Shown: one piece after another, positions 22,736 to 34,554 of the stretch | Layout of the letters: the number at the start of each line of letters is the position of its first letter | How positions within the stretch are numbered: the stretch's first letter is position 1 | Source: Euryodendron excelsum | Lineage: Eukaryota; Streptophyta; Magnoliopsida; Ericales; Pentaphylacaceae | Length of the DNA: 64,000 nt | Reading direction: 5' to 3' | NCBI GenBank assembly: GCA_033060915.1 | Contig: CM065378.1 | Location: 38,640,001-38,704,000, forward strand | Notes under the pieces: generated by a model | Told to the model about the DNA's origin: nothing | The model's database searches: none | What the model saw: the letters and a program-made list of their open reading frames with translations, nothing else | Made by a program: the position numbers and the translations under genes

Positions 22736-23398
22736 ATTGTAATACATGTGCTGGAGAGGAGCAAAATAGATGTAAATGCAACAAATGCAAATGGGCAAAT
22801 GGCAAGGGACATTCTAGATCATCTAGCACCAGTGGTATTAGAGGAAGGTTTTGAGTATGACATGGATTGTTGCCTAGAACTAGCTAAAGCTAGAAGAGCA
22901 AAGGATTCCCTATGCGGTAGCCAAGTGGTGAAGTTAAGTGAAATGTTAATGGTTGTTGCATCACTGATTGGAGTAGCAGCATTCCAAGCTGGGGTGAGCC
23001 CTCCAGGTGGTGTTTGGCAAGACAATTCAGATGCACATAAAGCTGGAGTAGCTGTCATGGCTTATAATAATCCAGATTTATACAAACACTTCCTTCGTTC
23101 TAACGTGGTAGGATTTATTGGCTCTTTAAGCACAATCATCCTTCTCATTACAGGATTGCCGTACAGGAAAAAAAATTTCAGTTAATTCTGCCGATGGTAG
23201 GGTCGATGACCATTTCATTGGTGGCGTTTACTTATGCATTTTCGGTTATGGCAGTCACACAGAATAAAGAACACATATTAGAATTTTAGTTGCAGTCGTC
23301 GTTTGGAGTTTTGTGATGGCTGGTTTTCTCCTAGGGCACATCAATCATTTGCTCGACAGTCTCTTTGTTCAAGGAGGAAAACAAAGTTAAGGCCATTA
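22736..23398 (+). pseudogene. Ankyrin-PGG (BDA1/ITN1-like) paralog, last exon, broken
   Basis: After the acceptor TTTTCAG|ATTGTA, the frame encodes a last ankyrin-type helix pair (IDVNATNANGQMARDIL) and the start of a PGG domain (KLSEMLMVVASLIGVAAFQAG, PPGGVWQD, then a second hydrophobic helix). It is closely related to the exon at 33826-34554. A one-base loss in the A run near 23166 (RKKNFS then stop at 23185) removes the third and fourth membrane helices. The lost part is still readable in another frame (SMTISLVAFTYAFSVMAVTQ), with further damage near 23275. The ankyrin exon is not in the window; it should lie to the left. The first two helices could still be expressed, but a pseudogene is more likely. 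Confidence 0.8.
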
Positions 23399-26347
23399 AA
23401 AGGAAATGGCAATTGGAAGGGGTCCAAATTTAACTAACGAAAGCCCAACCAATGTTTGATCTTCATGTTCATGTTCGTGTTGTGAATTTCAACAATGAAG
23501 TCTTGTTGCAAAATGTATCGTCAGTAATGGCACGGCCAATTTAGGTTCTATTGTCGTAAGGATTCTCAGTGTGTGTGTGCTCTTTTTTTTTTTTTTTATG
23601 TGGTTTAAAAGTGATGTACTCAAAACAGACTTCAATATCTGCGGATGCAAGTTTTGCTAGTCAAAAAATTGGTTTTCATCGTTGTTACTCCACGACTTAA
23701 CTGATGCATTAGCTGCGCTCGATATAATAATCGACTTAATTGATCCTACAATAAGGTCAAAAAGCTTATTGCGCCATCCGACTTATGGCTACCCTTAATA
23801 AATAATGTCAAACCAACAAAATCTCTTGGCAGAAACCCCCACCAAATAGGACTATAGATCCTGGGGCCTTTTTTTTTTTTTTTTTCATATCAGACTATTA
23901 TTGTTATACATCCCAAAAAAAAAAAAAACCCCTATAAATGGCTCACTCTATTGTTTAAACACTTTAAACACGCAAACACACTGTTATTTAGAGATGACAT
24001 TCATACACATACAGCTACTCTTTTACAGTTTTACATATAATCATACTACGTTTCTAGAGTGATATAAAGGTTCGGTTGGTTTTCTTTTTCGAACGACAAG
24101 TATGATTTTCGAGAAGATATGTTGTTAGTAATTTGTCACAGCTCCAACCCTACCTTGTACGAATTAAAGATCATGATCGGCTAGTAGCATTACTACCAAA
24201 GCTCCAACAAATGAAATGGATTGATTACATCTGCATACATATTCATAATAATGTTGTGAGCAATTTGAAACAAATAACCCATCAAGATATTTTTTAATCA
24301 TAAGTGTCATTACCAATGCCACATCAATTTGGTGCAAAATTCTATATAAGAATTTTAATAGAATAATGTTTTCTAGAAAGGGTAGTGATATAACAACTTC
24401 ACAAAAGAAAATGTACAAAATAATTGGATCTGATTGTTAATCTACCACTTTAAAACAAATAAAATATCAAGTGCCTTTTAATTGTCACCATCGCATCAAT
24501 ACAAAAAATATGAAAGATTATCATTTTTCACAAAGAGTAATAACATAATACCCAAAAAGCCTACAACATGATGTTCAGTTGTGACTTGTGAGGCTATTAA
24601 TTTAAAATAAAAAGCCTATCACAATCTATTTTAATTACAAAATTGTCATTATTATATCATCTAGTACAAGATTCTACATAAAATTTTAAAAAAATAGCAT
24701 TTTTCAAAAAAGGATATACGCTTAAAATGTATAGAATAATCTAACTAAGTTGTGAGCTTATGACTTCAAAATAGATAATCCACCAATCATTCTGCTACAA
24801 GATTTCATGCAAATTAAAAGCACCTGCGTTTTTGAAGAAAGTTGAGGCAAATTAAAAGCACTCTATTTTTGTGCAATTGCTTTGTTCTTTTGTCATGTAC
24901 TTTGGATAAACCTTCCAACATACTATTTTTTTTAAGCGGGATATATATGCCTAATTTTTAAACAGTTTGACCTGTTAATAGGCTGTTTGCAAGCATGAAA
25001 TTTTCATGTTAGCTAGCTCAGAATTGTATGAAAGGTATAATGGATTGACCAAAAAGGTATTAGAAGAAGATTCTTGCATTCAATCTCTGTTTGTGTTTTC
25101 TAAATCTGGATTATGTTGGCAGGGTCCTAATTGTGCACAAGAAAAATGAAGGAAATTTTCAGTCCTCCACTCGGTTAAAATTGGAAGGAGAATGTGAAAT
25201 TGCTTGCTTGTCTTCATTTTCATAGAACGAAACTATCTCAATCGTGGTTAATTGATGTTGAGTATAATGTCAAAGGAAAAAAAAAAAAAAAGTGGGGGAA
25301 TATAAATCTAAAAATATTCTCGCAAGGATAAGGCCATAACTTGTCTGATCATCTTGTAATATTAAAACATGCATTGGTATATGTAAATGTGTAGAATAAG
25401 AGTGCACTTATTTCATATTCTCGGATTCTATCTTATTCCTGCGTGGTGATTTTGACTTACGCCATCCACTTCCTGCTTATTCTCTAAACTTATAAATTTT
25501 GAAGCTAAGGAACAAACTCAGTGGCTGTGATTTTACCAGTTTCATTTGATCAAGGGAATCGGAGCACACCGGCTATAATATATTGTGAATAATATATATA
25601 TATAACCATTTCCCCTTTTATGTTATCAATCTTTTCCTAGGTGTAAGGTGGTTTGTCCTTTTCTCTTTTCAGTTTTTCCTTTGTACTTTTGTTAGGTAAG
25701 TCAGCAATTTTCAGTATCCCACCACTTTCATTCAGAAACTGCCAATTAAGGATGCGAGGATGCGGGTTCTAACAGTAGGAGTAGGTAGCAAAAACCAGGA
25801 TGAACTTTTTGTTTTACATGTTACATTTTACTTTATATATTTTATAGTTGCAAATGTTGTAGATTCGCATAAAAATCTACAATTTTCTTTTTAAAAGAAC
25901 TATTTTTTTCAACTGCGAAATTACCGCGGCTAAAGTTACCCAATTTGCAAGTCTGGTATAAATCTAAGCACTTTTGAGCAAGAACTTCCCCTTTTAAATA
26001 AAAAGAGAGATTGCAATTTTGAATGGTTTAATGAAATCCTCGTTATTTTGTTAACTCTCGTCTTGCAATTTAGCCTCGTCAATATTAGCATTCCAATTTA
26101 ATGTGAATTTTTGTTCAAGATTACTCATCTTGTTCAAGTTCATCAAGGCCAGTTCGTCGCATTCCCGTTCGCTGGGATTAAAGCAGGCTAAGTCATATAC
26201 CAGACTCGCATTAATCTGGATCGAGAAAGAAAATTTCAGACACTTTCTTATTCAACTATCAAGATACAAAGTAATACAACTTTCCAAGCTACAAGCACGT
26301 GCAAATGAACTCTAGAGAACGCAGAGCTGGTGAACACTACTTGACAG
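23399..26347. other. Intergenic AT-rich region
   Basis: No gene is seen. 23450-24190 matches the 3' flank of the intact gene (34570-35290), so it is the paralog's 3' UTR and flank. At 24270-24840 a unit of roughly 170-180 bp recurs in degenerate form ('acaagattctacataaaatttt' type). Several A or T runs occur (23583, 23870, 23921, 25280). The minus-strand 84-codon frame at 24164-24418 is in this repeat and is not credible. Confidence 0.6.
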
Positions 26348-27287
26348 CAGGGCCGGTTCAACATTATTTGGGGCATAAGACGCAAAATTTTGATAAACTT
26401 TTTTATATTTTTAATGTTGTTATAGATATTAAATAGTATAGATTGTTGGAAAATTTGTGTTTAAATTTAATTATTATGTTTTTTGATGAGGCTTTTTATA
26501 ATTTTAAATTTTCAAACAATAAAACCTCATTTATCGCCATTGAGAATAAGATCGTAGATATGAATGAAAACTCGAATTTGGTATAACTTTTACAACAATA
26601 CAATCGAAGAATTATAACTAAATTATAAATTTTTTTGCTAATAATGGCCACAAATAATGGAATAATATAAATTAGCAAAGAATAATGATAAACACAAGAT
26701 ATTTAATTGATGATGTCAAATACAATGAAAAGTATTATTGTAGTAACACAAAAGTAAGCGTATTAAAGGAGGACATATCATAGATAAATGAATTATATAA
26801 AATTATTAAAAAAAAATACTTCAACAAGTCTTTTGATGATAAATTATTTGAGATTTGTAACAGTTTAATACTTTACTTTCAGTTTCTACCATATATAAAG
26901 AGTTTTATAAGTTTATAATTTTGACTTTTTTTTTTATAATTTTTGTACTTTATAGAGAGAGTTGTTTAGAATTGAGACTCTTGAACCACTAATCTTAAAA
27001 AAATAATAAAGTGTTGCTTAGAATTGAGACTCTTAAACTACTTATCTTGAACATAGTGATAATTCGACATAACTTTATTTTTTTTATCAAGTTAATTTTA
27101 TAAAATTAATTAGTGTAATTGATTTGAGACTCCTTTTTTTCAGATCAGAGGACTTTTATAATAGAAAGGATTTAAAAATTATTTTATACTATAACTATAA
27201 TAAACAATGTTCCAAAAAATTAAGGATCCTGAAAAATTATTGGCCTTAAGCAACCGAGTTAATTGCCTAAGAAGTGAACCAGCCTTG
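26348..27287. mobile_element. Degenerate hAT-like non-autonomous DNA transposon
   Basis: Terminal inverted repeats CAGGGCCGGTTCA (26348) and CAAGGCTGGTTCA (reverse complement of 27275-27287) differ at two of 13 bases. Subterminal 'ggggcataag' and 'ggccttaag' blocks fit a plant hAT family I recognise by its CAGGGCCGG ends. The interior is AT-rich with a duplicated segment ('tagaattgagactctt' at about 26968 and 27017) and no transposase. I could not identify a clear 8-bp duplication. Confidence 0.5.
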
Positions 27288-27988
27288 CTCAAGTGACTTT
27301 GCATTATGCTCGAAGGCTAAGTACACCATCTTGGAATGTCACCCCTCCGATGAATAGATAGACAACTCGGTGCATTAAATTATAACCTTGTAATTTCAGG
27401 CGTATTTAACGATAATTTTACAATTCTAAATATATTTATAAATAATTTTATAATTTTAGCTGCATTTAATTATAGTAAATTTTTAAAAAAATAACAATTT
27501 TTTCACACTCGTATTTTTATTTACAAAAAAAAAAATTTAATAATAATAGTATACTAAATTAAAATAGACATCAATCATAATAAATATAGTCAAATAATTA
27601 AAGAAATAAAAACTAAATTAGTGGTCGGCTACCCACAGAGCGTGACATCACGTCAAACAATATTTATACAGGCAGGCTTTATGTCGTGTAAGTACGGGAT
27701 GCTTTTTCGAGACATAAATCTTCTGCAACATTACAAACAACAGTCTTACAAACAACAGTGGAGAGACTCGTGAGCGTGATACTTATATAATATATTTTAT
27801 TATTATTTAATATTTGCATGATTACTCATTCATTCCCTCACCAAAACATAGTTAAATAATGAATATAATTTGCAAACCAAAACATATAGCATACAAAGTA
27901 TAAACTGAATGAACTGGAATATTAATTTCATTTTTAAGTATGAAATATCTTCTTGAAAAACACTAGTCTTTATCGTAGTTGCTATAAT
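27288..27988. other. Intergenic region, nothing recognised
   Basis: The DNA is AT-rich with no reading frame or repeat that I can name. Confidence 0.5.
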
Positions 27989-28464
27989 TGCTGATAACTA
28001 TTATAAAATTAAAAAAAATATAAAATAGATAAATAAAATCTCATACATGATATAATAAAATAAATCATTTTGAAACTATCAACTATTTATCAAATTAATT
28101 TTTTTAAAACTATTAAGAATTAATTTTTTAAATTACTCAAAATTTCATTATATCATAAGATAAGATATGAAACCAACTTATCTTTTTAATATTTATTCAG
28201 AGCTTATACCTGTATTTTATTTTCTTCCTCTCTTCTTCTTCTCGTGTACCTCGGCTACTCTTAGCTCTTTTTATATGAAAAGGAAAGGCTGGAAAAAGTC
28301 GAAAAATTCGGCTACTCCTAGCTCTTTTTATATGAAAAGGAAAGGCTGGAAAAGTCGAAATATTCGGCTATAATTGCGGTATGAATGATGATGTGAGTCA
28401 TTCATAATAGTTCGGATGAATAACGTCATTCATGATGTAATGAGTCATCCAATAATTCACAATA
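27989..28464 (-). mobile_element. Solo copia LTR upstream of the ankyrin gene
   Basis: This aligns with the 53910-54367 LTR of the minus-strand copia element: TGCTGATAAC start, pyrimidine-rich block, TATA region, and TTCACAATA end. No internal copia sequence follows, so it is a solo LTR. A 57-bp unit containing the minus-strand TATA (CATATAAAAAG) is duplicated (28251-28307, 28308-28363). Two TGAGTCA sites (28394, 28441), bZIP/GCN4-like, lie 230-280 bp upstream of the ankyrin start codon. Target duplication is not clear. Confidence 0.7.
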
Positions 28465-28631
28465 AATACTTAAAAATTATTAAAATTTTAAAAGTTGATG
28501 AGAACATATATGGCCCTGACCATTGGAATATCAAGTCAAAAACAAAGAAATTGTCTGCTCGTGCCTGCTTCTATTATTTGTATATGGGTGTGTGTATGTA
28601 TAGCTATTCACTAAGAAAGATATGCAGTAAG

Positions 28632-28671
<40 letters not shown>
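28465..28671 (+). promoter_or_regulatory. Promoter and 5' UTR of the ankyrin gene, with GA repeat
   Basis: This 207-bp stretch between the solo LTR and the start codon ends in a pure GA microsatellite (about 28635-28669). ATG follows at 28672. GA-rich 5' leaders are common in plants. A weak TATA-like TTGTATATGG occurs near 28577. The transcription start is unknown. Confidence 0.45.
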
Positions 28672-28673
<2 letters not shown>

Positions 28674-29238
28674 GGAACAAGAGCTCTGTGAAGCAGCAAT
28701 CAAAGGGAATACAGATTCATTGCGTACAATAGTTGAAAAGGATGAGTTGATTCTTGATAAATCCGTTGTGGGATGTTTCAATACGAGTCCATTACATGTG
28801 GCTGCATCATGCGGGCATACACTGTTTGTGCAAGAACTTCTGCGTTACAATTCAAAGCTTGCTGGGGTTTTAGATTCACAGCAACGGTCGGCCCTTCACT
28901 TAGCATCGGAGGAAGGCCATGTAGAGATTGTAAAAGCATTGATAAATGCTAGCCCTGACATGTGCTTAGCTCCTGACCAATATGGTAAAAATCCTCTCCA
29001 TACTGCAGCCATTAAGGGCAAAGTCAATGTCTTGGAAGAGTTGGTTCAAGCCAACCTTCTCGCTGCTCGAGTTAGGGTGGATCACGGCGAGACCATCTTA
29101 CACCTTTGTGTGAAGCACAATCAGTTAGAGACTCTAAAGCTATTGTTGGAGATGATTGGCAGTGACGAGTTTGTTAATACTAGAGATAGTGATGGCAACA
29201 GCATCTTACATCTAGCCGTCTTAGCTAAACGATTCCAG
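28672..29238 (+). CDS. Ankyrin-PGG membrane protein (BDA1/ITN1-like), exon 1
   Basis: This exon encodes residues 1-189 of a 431-residue protein. ATG 28672 directly follows the GA-rich leader and opens the frame. Ankyrin repeats are visible at about residues 38-70 (SPLHVAASCGH), 72-104 (SALHLASEEGH), 106-138 (NPLHTAAIKGK), 140-173 (TILHLCVKHNQ) and 177 onward (SILHLAVLAKR). The exon ends CAG|GTAATT; the codons after it are intronic. Ankyrin repeats bind partner proteins. Arabidopsis relatives (BDA1, ITN1, ACD6) act at membranes in immunity or salt stress, but which role applies here is unknown. The gene belongs to a tandem family with the broken paralog to its left. No stop or frameshift is seen, and length fits BDA1-like proteins. 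Confidence 0.88.
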
Positions 29239-30077
29239 GTAATTCCACATTAAAGGTTTTGCTCAATTTTTGTTCGGACCTTTATTAAAGTTAACAACCG
29301 GCTAATACCTAATATATTATATGAACTAAACATTGGCCCTAATTTAATAGTCTAGGTTTTTTTTTTCTTTCATTTATGCTATGGTACAAGAAGATAGAAT
29401 AAAAATAAAAGAGTCATTCACATTCCTTGTTTGTTTGCTTGCTTAGGGGAATAGAATGATTATTCTCCTTTTAAGAAAATTGATAATCTTTAAATGAAAT
29501 AGAATTTTAGTATACAATATGAATATTCGATAATATATTATATATGAAATATTAAAAATATCATATACTAAGCATAACCTGTGGCTAGAACACTTTCAAT
29601 AAATTGCTTATGTTCCATGAAGAACATCTTTTCGTAATTATAAAATCATACAAAATACTGAATATTTTTTTTTTATTTGATAGAGGAATTGGCGTTGTTT
29701 GATAATGATCTACCGTCTACATTACTATTTTCTAATTTCACTTTTTTTTTTTTCGGAAATTTGGGCTATTCGGGAAATGTATTTAAAAACAAGCAGAAAA
29801 ACTTCTTTTTTTTTTTTGTGATGCGTAGAAAAACTTGTTTTACACTATATGTATTTTTTGCGAAAATTTGGTATTAGCTTCAGGAGTAGTTAAGTAGCAA
29901 AAGCACCAGTCTTCTACCTCGACGTGTATTAATGTACCAAATTTAAAATGATCAATCGGGAAAGAGCTCGTTTTGTTCATACAGCTAAGCCCATTAAGTT
30001 ACTTCTAATTGCAAAAAGTAAGTACTTCACTGATCTTTAAAAAAAAAAAAAAAACTTCATTAAATAAAGTGATTAAG

Positions 30078-30180
30078 GGATGGTAGTGGCGGAGGTGTGT
30101 GGGCGCGGGTGGTGGCACTGGCAGGTGGTGGTGATGGAGGTGGTGGTGGTGGGGGCAGCGGGTAGTGGTGGCACCAGTAG
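30078..30180 (+). repeat. GGT-rich minisatellite in the intron
   Basis: This is a G-rich run of GGTGGTGG-type units, with several G2-G5 tracts and almost no A or C. It could form G-quadruplexes on the plus (transcribed RNA) sense. The minus-strand 64-codon frame over it is a low-complexity artefact. Confidence 0.65.
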
Positions 30181-31297
30181 ATGTTGGTAATGAATGGTAA
30201 GGGAGGAGAAGTGAGAAAGATTTATTTTAGAAATAAATATAAAAAACATAAAAGTATTTTTTTTCAAAAAATTTCAATTTTTAAAATTTTGTTGAATTAT
30301 TAAAATAAAAAATTTACCAAACATATTTATTTTAAAAGAAATTGTCAACAAAAATGTTATCCAGTTTTGTGTTATGTTCTCATTCCATGAGAGAATGAAA
30401 TTGTTATTTCAACGCTTGAAAGAAGGAATGGTCATTTCAAAAAATATGAAAAATAATTTTAAATACTGGTACCAAACCAAGAATAAGAATGAAAGTGAAA
30501 ATCATTATTTCACTTCATTACATTATTTTATACCAAACATAGCCTCACAGTTAACATTTATCACACAAAGTCATCCTATAAAAACATATTTGTGAGCATA
30601 TGTATATTCACTAAGATTCTAGGACAATAGCACATACATAAACATATTATTTATTTTTTCTGTTTTTTATCTTATTTACAAATTAGATATTATGTAACAT
30701 TTGAGATTATATACCCGTTTAATTGTGTTTTGACTGTGATTGTGTTTTTCTTTCCAAGTAGTTTTCAAGCCCTTACAAATTTTGTTTTGCAAATTGTTAG
30801 ACAAAATCCATGAAACAGAACTCAAAAAACAAAACAAAACAAAACAAAAGCAAACAACAATATTTTTACAAAATTATTCAAACTTTTTGGATCAAATGTG
30901 TCAACGATCCACTACAATCCGTGATTCCAAACATATGTATACCATTTTAAAAAACTTTGCAACAACAATATTTTTACAAAATTATTGTCCAAACTCCAAC
31001 AATATAGTGTCAAACGTTGCCGACAATCAACCTCTTGGATGCATTAGGTAATGGCTCCCAAACATACCTCGATACAAGACAAACACTTAATGTTATAACT
31101 GGACTGCCACATGTTAGCCCTCTATTGGATGCATTAAAAAATGGGTCCAAGGTAGCCTAAGACTAGACATTGGACGTATTAGCTCATGCTGTCATGAAGT
31201 CAATTAGTTGCTTATATCTAACGTAATTTTTTTTAAAAAATAATTTTTTGAAACTCATGTATAACTTATAAAGTCATGTATAACAGTCCCTACAATT

Positions 31298-31645
31298 GAG
31301 ACCCTTGCATCCTAAACTACCTCCTAGTAGGTTTATCATGATGTTGGGAACTCTTTTCTCCAAAGCACTCTATTGAAAATCCCAATTGAGACCCTTGCAT
31401 CCTAAACTACCTCCTAGTAGGTTTATCATGATGTTGGGAACTCTTTTCTCCAAAGCACTCTATTAAAATTTGAGACCCTTGCATCCTAAACTACCTCCTA
31501 GTGGGTTTATCATGATGTTGGCAACTCTTTTCTCCAAAGCACTCTTTTGAAAATCCCAATTGAGACCCTTGCATCCTAAACTGCCTCTTAGTGGGTTTAT
31601 CATGATGTTGGGAACTCTTCTCTCCAAAGCACTCTTTTGAAAATC
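31298..31645 (+). repeat. Four tandem copies of a 84-90 bp unit
   Basis: Units starting 'gagacccttgcatcc' occur at 31298, 31388, 31472 and 31562. Each contains 'tttatcatgatgttgg' and 'tctccaaagcactc'. The paralogous intron has only one copy (about 665-755), so the expansion arose after the gene duplication. Confidence 0.8.
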
Positions 31646-33825
31646 TCAAGGTATATGCTAGAAACTTGAGAACTTTAAATGCCTCAATTACGGCCTTACA
31701 AATCATTTTTCCAAATGGTGTCCTGCCAAGGATCTTCCAAAACTTTCAAGATACAATTAGTTTTCCACAATACTTATTAAAAAAATTTCCGGAAAAGAGG
31801 TTTCTGATTCTAGCATTAAAAATTGGTGAAACTCCCAAAAAAGTGAGTGACGAATTAAGAAGACACCCCAGAATAGAATGCATGTTTTCCAAAAATCCAA
31901 TTCAAAATCAACTACAAATCAAGTTTCCAAAGGCTCATTTTACAAGTCCAAAAGTGGCATTTAAGTAGCCAGATCTTTAGACTGCCAGAAACAACTAATC
32001 AAGTTCTCTAGTCTTCAAGTTCTCTTGTCAAAAAGACCAGATCAAGCTTTTGAGTCTTCAAATTCTCTTCCTAAAACTCTAAACAAGTTTTCAAGTGTCC
32101 TAACTCTCTTTTGCAAAATTTCAAGTCTCCACACCCTCTTTCCAACAACAAATCCCAAAAACAAAGATCAATTTTTATGGTCCCTAATAACTGTGCCCAA
32201 AATCTCAAGCCTTCTATCCACGACTTCAAATCAAATCATCCAAATCACAAAACATCTTTTCAAATCCAAAAAATTCAAGTCCAATTGTTCTTTTCTTTCT
32301 CTATCTGTTTTGAGGTTGTCTTGTTTAAAACATCTCCCAGAGCGAGTCATGTTGCCAATCTCATCACAATCTTCCATTTCTCTGTTCTCCTTATCTGTTT
32401 TCTTAATTACAAGAACACTATCAAGATTGTAGACAGGAGGTGGTTGGTAAAGTTTCTCAAGCTTTCCAAAAATGCCTTAACTTCTCAACGAGGAGAAAAT
32501 ATTTCGTGCAAATCACTAATGTTGATGTGATATCACAGCCATTAAAATTATTTCACCTAAACAAATTAAAATCCTTTTCATCAAGATTATCAAATCAGTT
32601 GTGGAATACCATGATGAAAATGTCTCACTTAGCACCTTGATTTTTGGTGAATATAATAACTACCTACTTAAGTGACATAATTTTATTGGCTTTGCAAAAT
32701 GACATGGTTTCACGTTGCACTCAAAGAGGCTCCACATGACCTAAACTCAGGTCTCCAAACCTTGAGTCCTCTATTGAAAAACCAAGGTCTTTTAGCAAAA
32801 GCTCTAATCAAAAGTTTTGAAACCATCAAATTCCACTTTGTCAATCGCCCAAAACAAGTTTGTTGAACTTCTAAATTCCTTCTCTGAATCAGAAATTCAA
32901 GTTTGAATTTCAAAACTTCCAAAAAAACGTGAATTCCTCAAGGGCACTCTTCAATTCTCCATAGTTGAAGTCCCTTTTTCCAAAATCAAAGTATCAAGTT
33001 GGATTTCCAGAACCTTCGTAAACATTCCAAGTCCTCAAAGAAACTCTTAAAAACTCTCAAAATCCAACTCAAGCTCCAAACCCAAATTATAAGCTTCAAG
33101 TTCAACATTCAAGACGCTTCTAGGTCCTCAAAGTGGCCTTTCAAGTTAATATCATGAGTTTTAAACTCTTTTTCTCAATGCGTTGTTAATTAAACCCCTT
33201 TGCCCTTTTCAAACTCTGTCCAAAAGAAACAAACCCTTTTCAAAGCTCCCATGTCAAACATCCACTCCTTTTCTGTGCATTTGCATTAACTATAAACGAT
33301 TGGATTCTCACAACACCGGCATATGTAAGCAACCTAGGATTCTAATCAAGGTGTGGTCACCCCATCATTTAAAATGGACACTTTTCAACTCTACATATTT
33401 AAAATCATCTTACATGCCTGTCAATTCATCCCTAAAATGATGGCCAGCCTTTTGTTTTTCAAACGCATGCCTCTTTAAAGAAAATGGAAGAAAAAAACGG
33501 TGATGATGAGTAGATAAGCTGGGCAAATAGACGTGGCATCAAGTACTGAGCAATATAGGGTGCTAACACCTTTTCTTCTCGTAACTGAATCTCAAACTAC
33601 GTAAGACACTTTTATCAAGTTATTTTTTAAAAGATCAAAACTTGAAGCAATTTAATTATATGAGGTTTCTTTGTCCCGAATTGGCCTTGCCGCCGGGGTG
33701 AGCCGAGAAAAAATCCAAGACACGACATTGACATTGATGTATATAGAAATACCATAAATTTGGCTTCTTGCCAGTCTATTCCCAATTTATTTTTTCTGAT
33801 GGTGATAATAGTTGAAAATTTTCAG

Positions 33826-34554
33826 ATTGTAAAATATGTGCTGGAGGAGATCAGAAAAATAGATGTAAACGCAATAAATGCAAATGGACATACGGCAATG
33901 GACATTCTATGTCATCTACCACAAGGGGGACCACATGCCGAACATTTCAACGATGAAATGGGATATTTCCTTCAAGCAGCTGATGCTAGAAGTGCAAAGG
34001 ATCGTCTAGAGGGTAGCCAAGTGGTGAAGTTAAGTAATATGATAATGGTAGTGGCATCACTGATTGGAGCAGCAGCATTCCAAGCTGGGATGAACCCTCC
34101 AGGTGGTGTTTGGCAAGACGATTCAGATACACACAGAGCTGGGGTAGCTGTAATGGCTTATAATCATCCAGATTTATACAAATGCTTCCTTCGTTCTAAC
34201 ATGATTGGATTTGTTGGGTCTTTGAGCTCAATCATCATTCTCATTACTGGATTGCCATTCAGGAAAAGGGTTTTTCAGTGGATTCTACTAATGATAGGGT
34301 TGTTCACCATTTCATCAATGGCGTTTACTTATGCATTTTCTGTTGTGGCGGTCTCACAGAAAATATATCAAAATCCACTGAGTAGTGGAATTTTAGTTGG
34401 AGTCATAGTTTGGTGTAGTGTGATTGCTGTTCTTTTCCTACACCACACCATTCGCTTGATACTACTTGTGCTCGAGAAGAAAAATCGAGATAACGCCATT
34501 AGAAGGAAGAAATTGGGATTGGGCAGAGGACAACCAACAACAGGTCAACTTTAA
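33826..34554 (+). CDS. Ankyrin-PGG membrane protein (BDA1/ITN1-like), exon 2
   Basis: This exon encodes residues 190-431 and the stop TAA. After the acceptor TTTTCAG it continues the last ankyrin unit (IDVNAINANGHTAMDIL), then a linker, then the PGG domain. Membrane helices are predicted by eye at about residues 261-278, 314-332, 340-364 and 377-406. PPGG is at 280-283, followed by VWQDD. The tail is basic (KKNRDNAIRRKK), suggesting a cytosolic C-terminus. The PGG domain is the four-helix membrane anchor of plant ankyrin proteins of this class. Phase 0 joining to exon 1 (RFQ|IVKYVL) matches the family. Expression is not shown by sequence alone. Confidence 0.9.
   Translation: MVKYVLEEIRKIDVNAINANGHTAMDILCHLPQGGPHAEHFNDEMGYFLQAADARSAKDRLEGSQVVKLSNMIMVVASLIGAAAFQAGMNPPGGVWQDDSDTHRAGVAVMAYNHPDLYKCFLRSNMIGFVGSLSSIIILITGLPFRKRVFQWILLMIGLFTISSMAFTYAFSVVAVSQKIYQNPLSSGILVGVIVWCSVIAVLFLHHTIRLILLVLEKKNRDNAIRRKKLGLGRGQPTTGQL

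Larger units (their letters stand above)
29239..33825 (+). other. 4.6-kb intron of the ankyrin-PGG gene
   Basis: The intron has donor GTAATT and acceptor TTTTCAG, and is phase 0. It is AT-rich and holds a GGT-rich block (about 30078-30180), a four-copy tandem repeat (31298-31645), and a long region alignable to 297-2035. Frames at 30740-31051, 31666-31968 and 32025-32640 are chance openings in this repeat-like DNA. No gene is supported inside it. Confidence 0.8.

Noticed and set aside
26150..26330. GTTCGCTGGGATTAAAGC, briefly considered as a tRNA B box
   Set aside because: No cloverleaf, A box or acceptor stem could be formed around it.
30740..32640. Plus-strand frames of 100-139 codons in the ankyrin gene intron
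   Set aside because: They overlap each other in different frames, are rich in F, S, N and K, and the paralogous intron does not keep them open.
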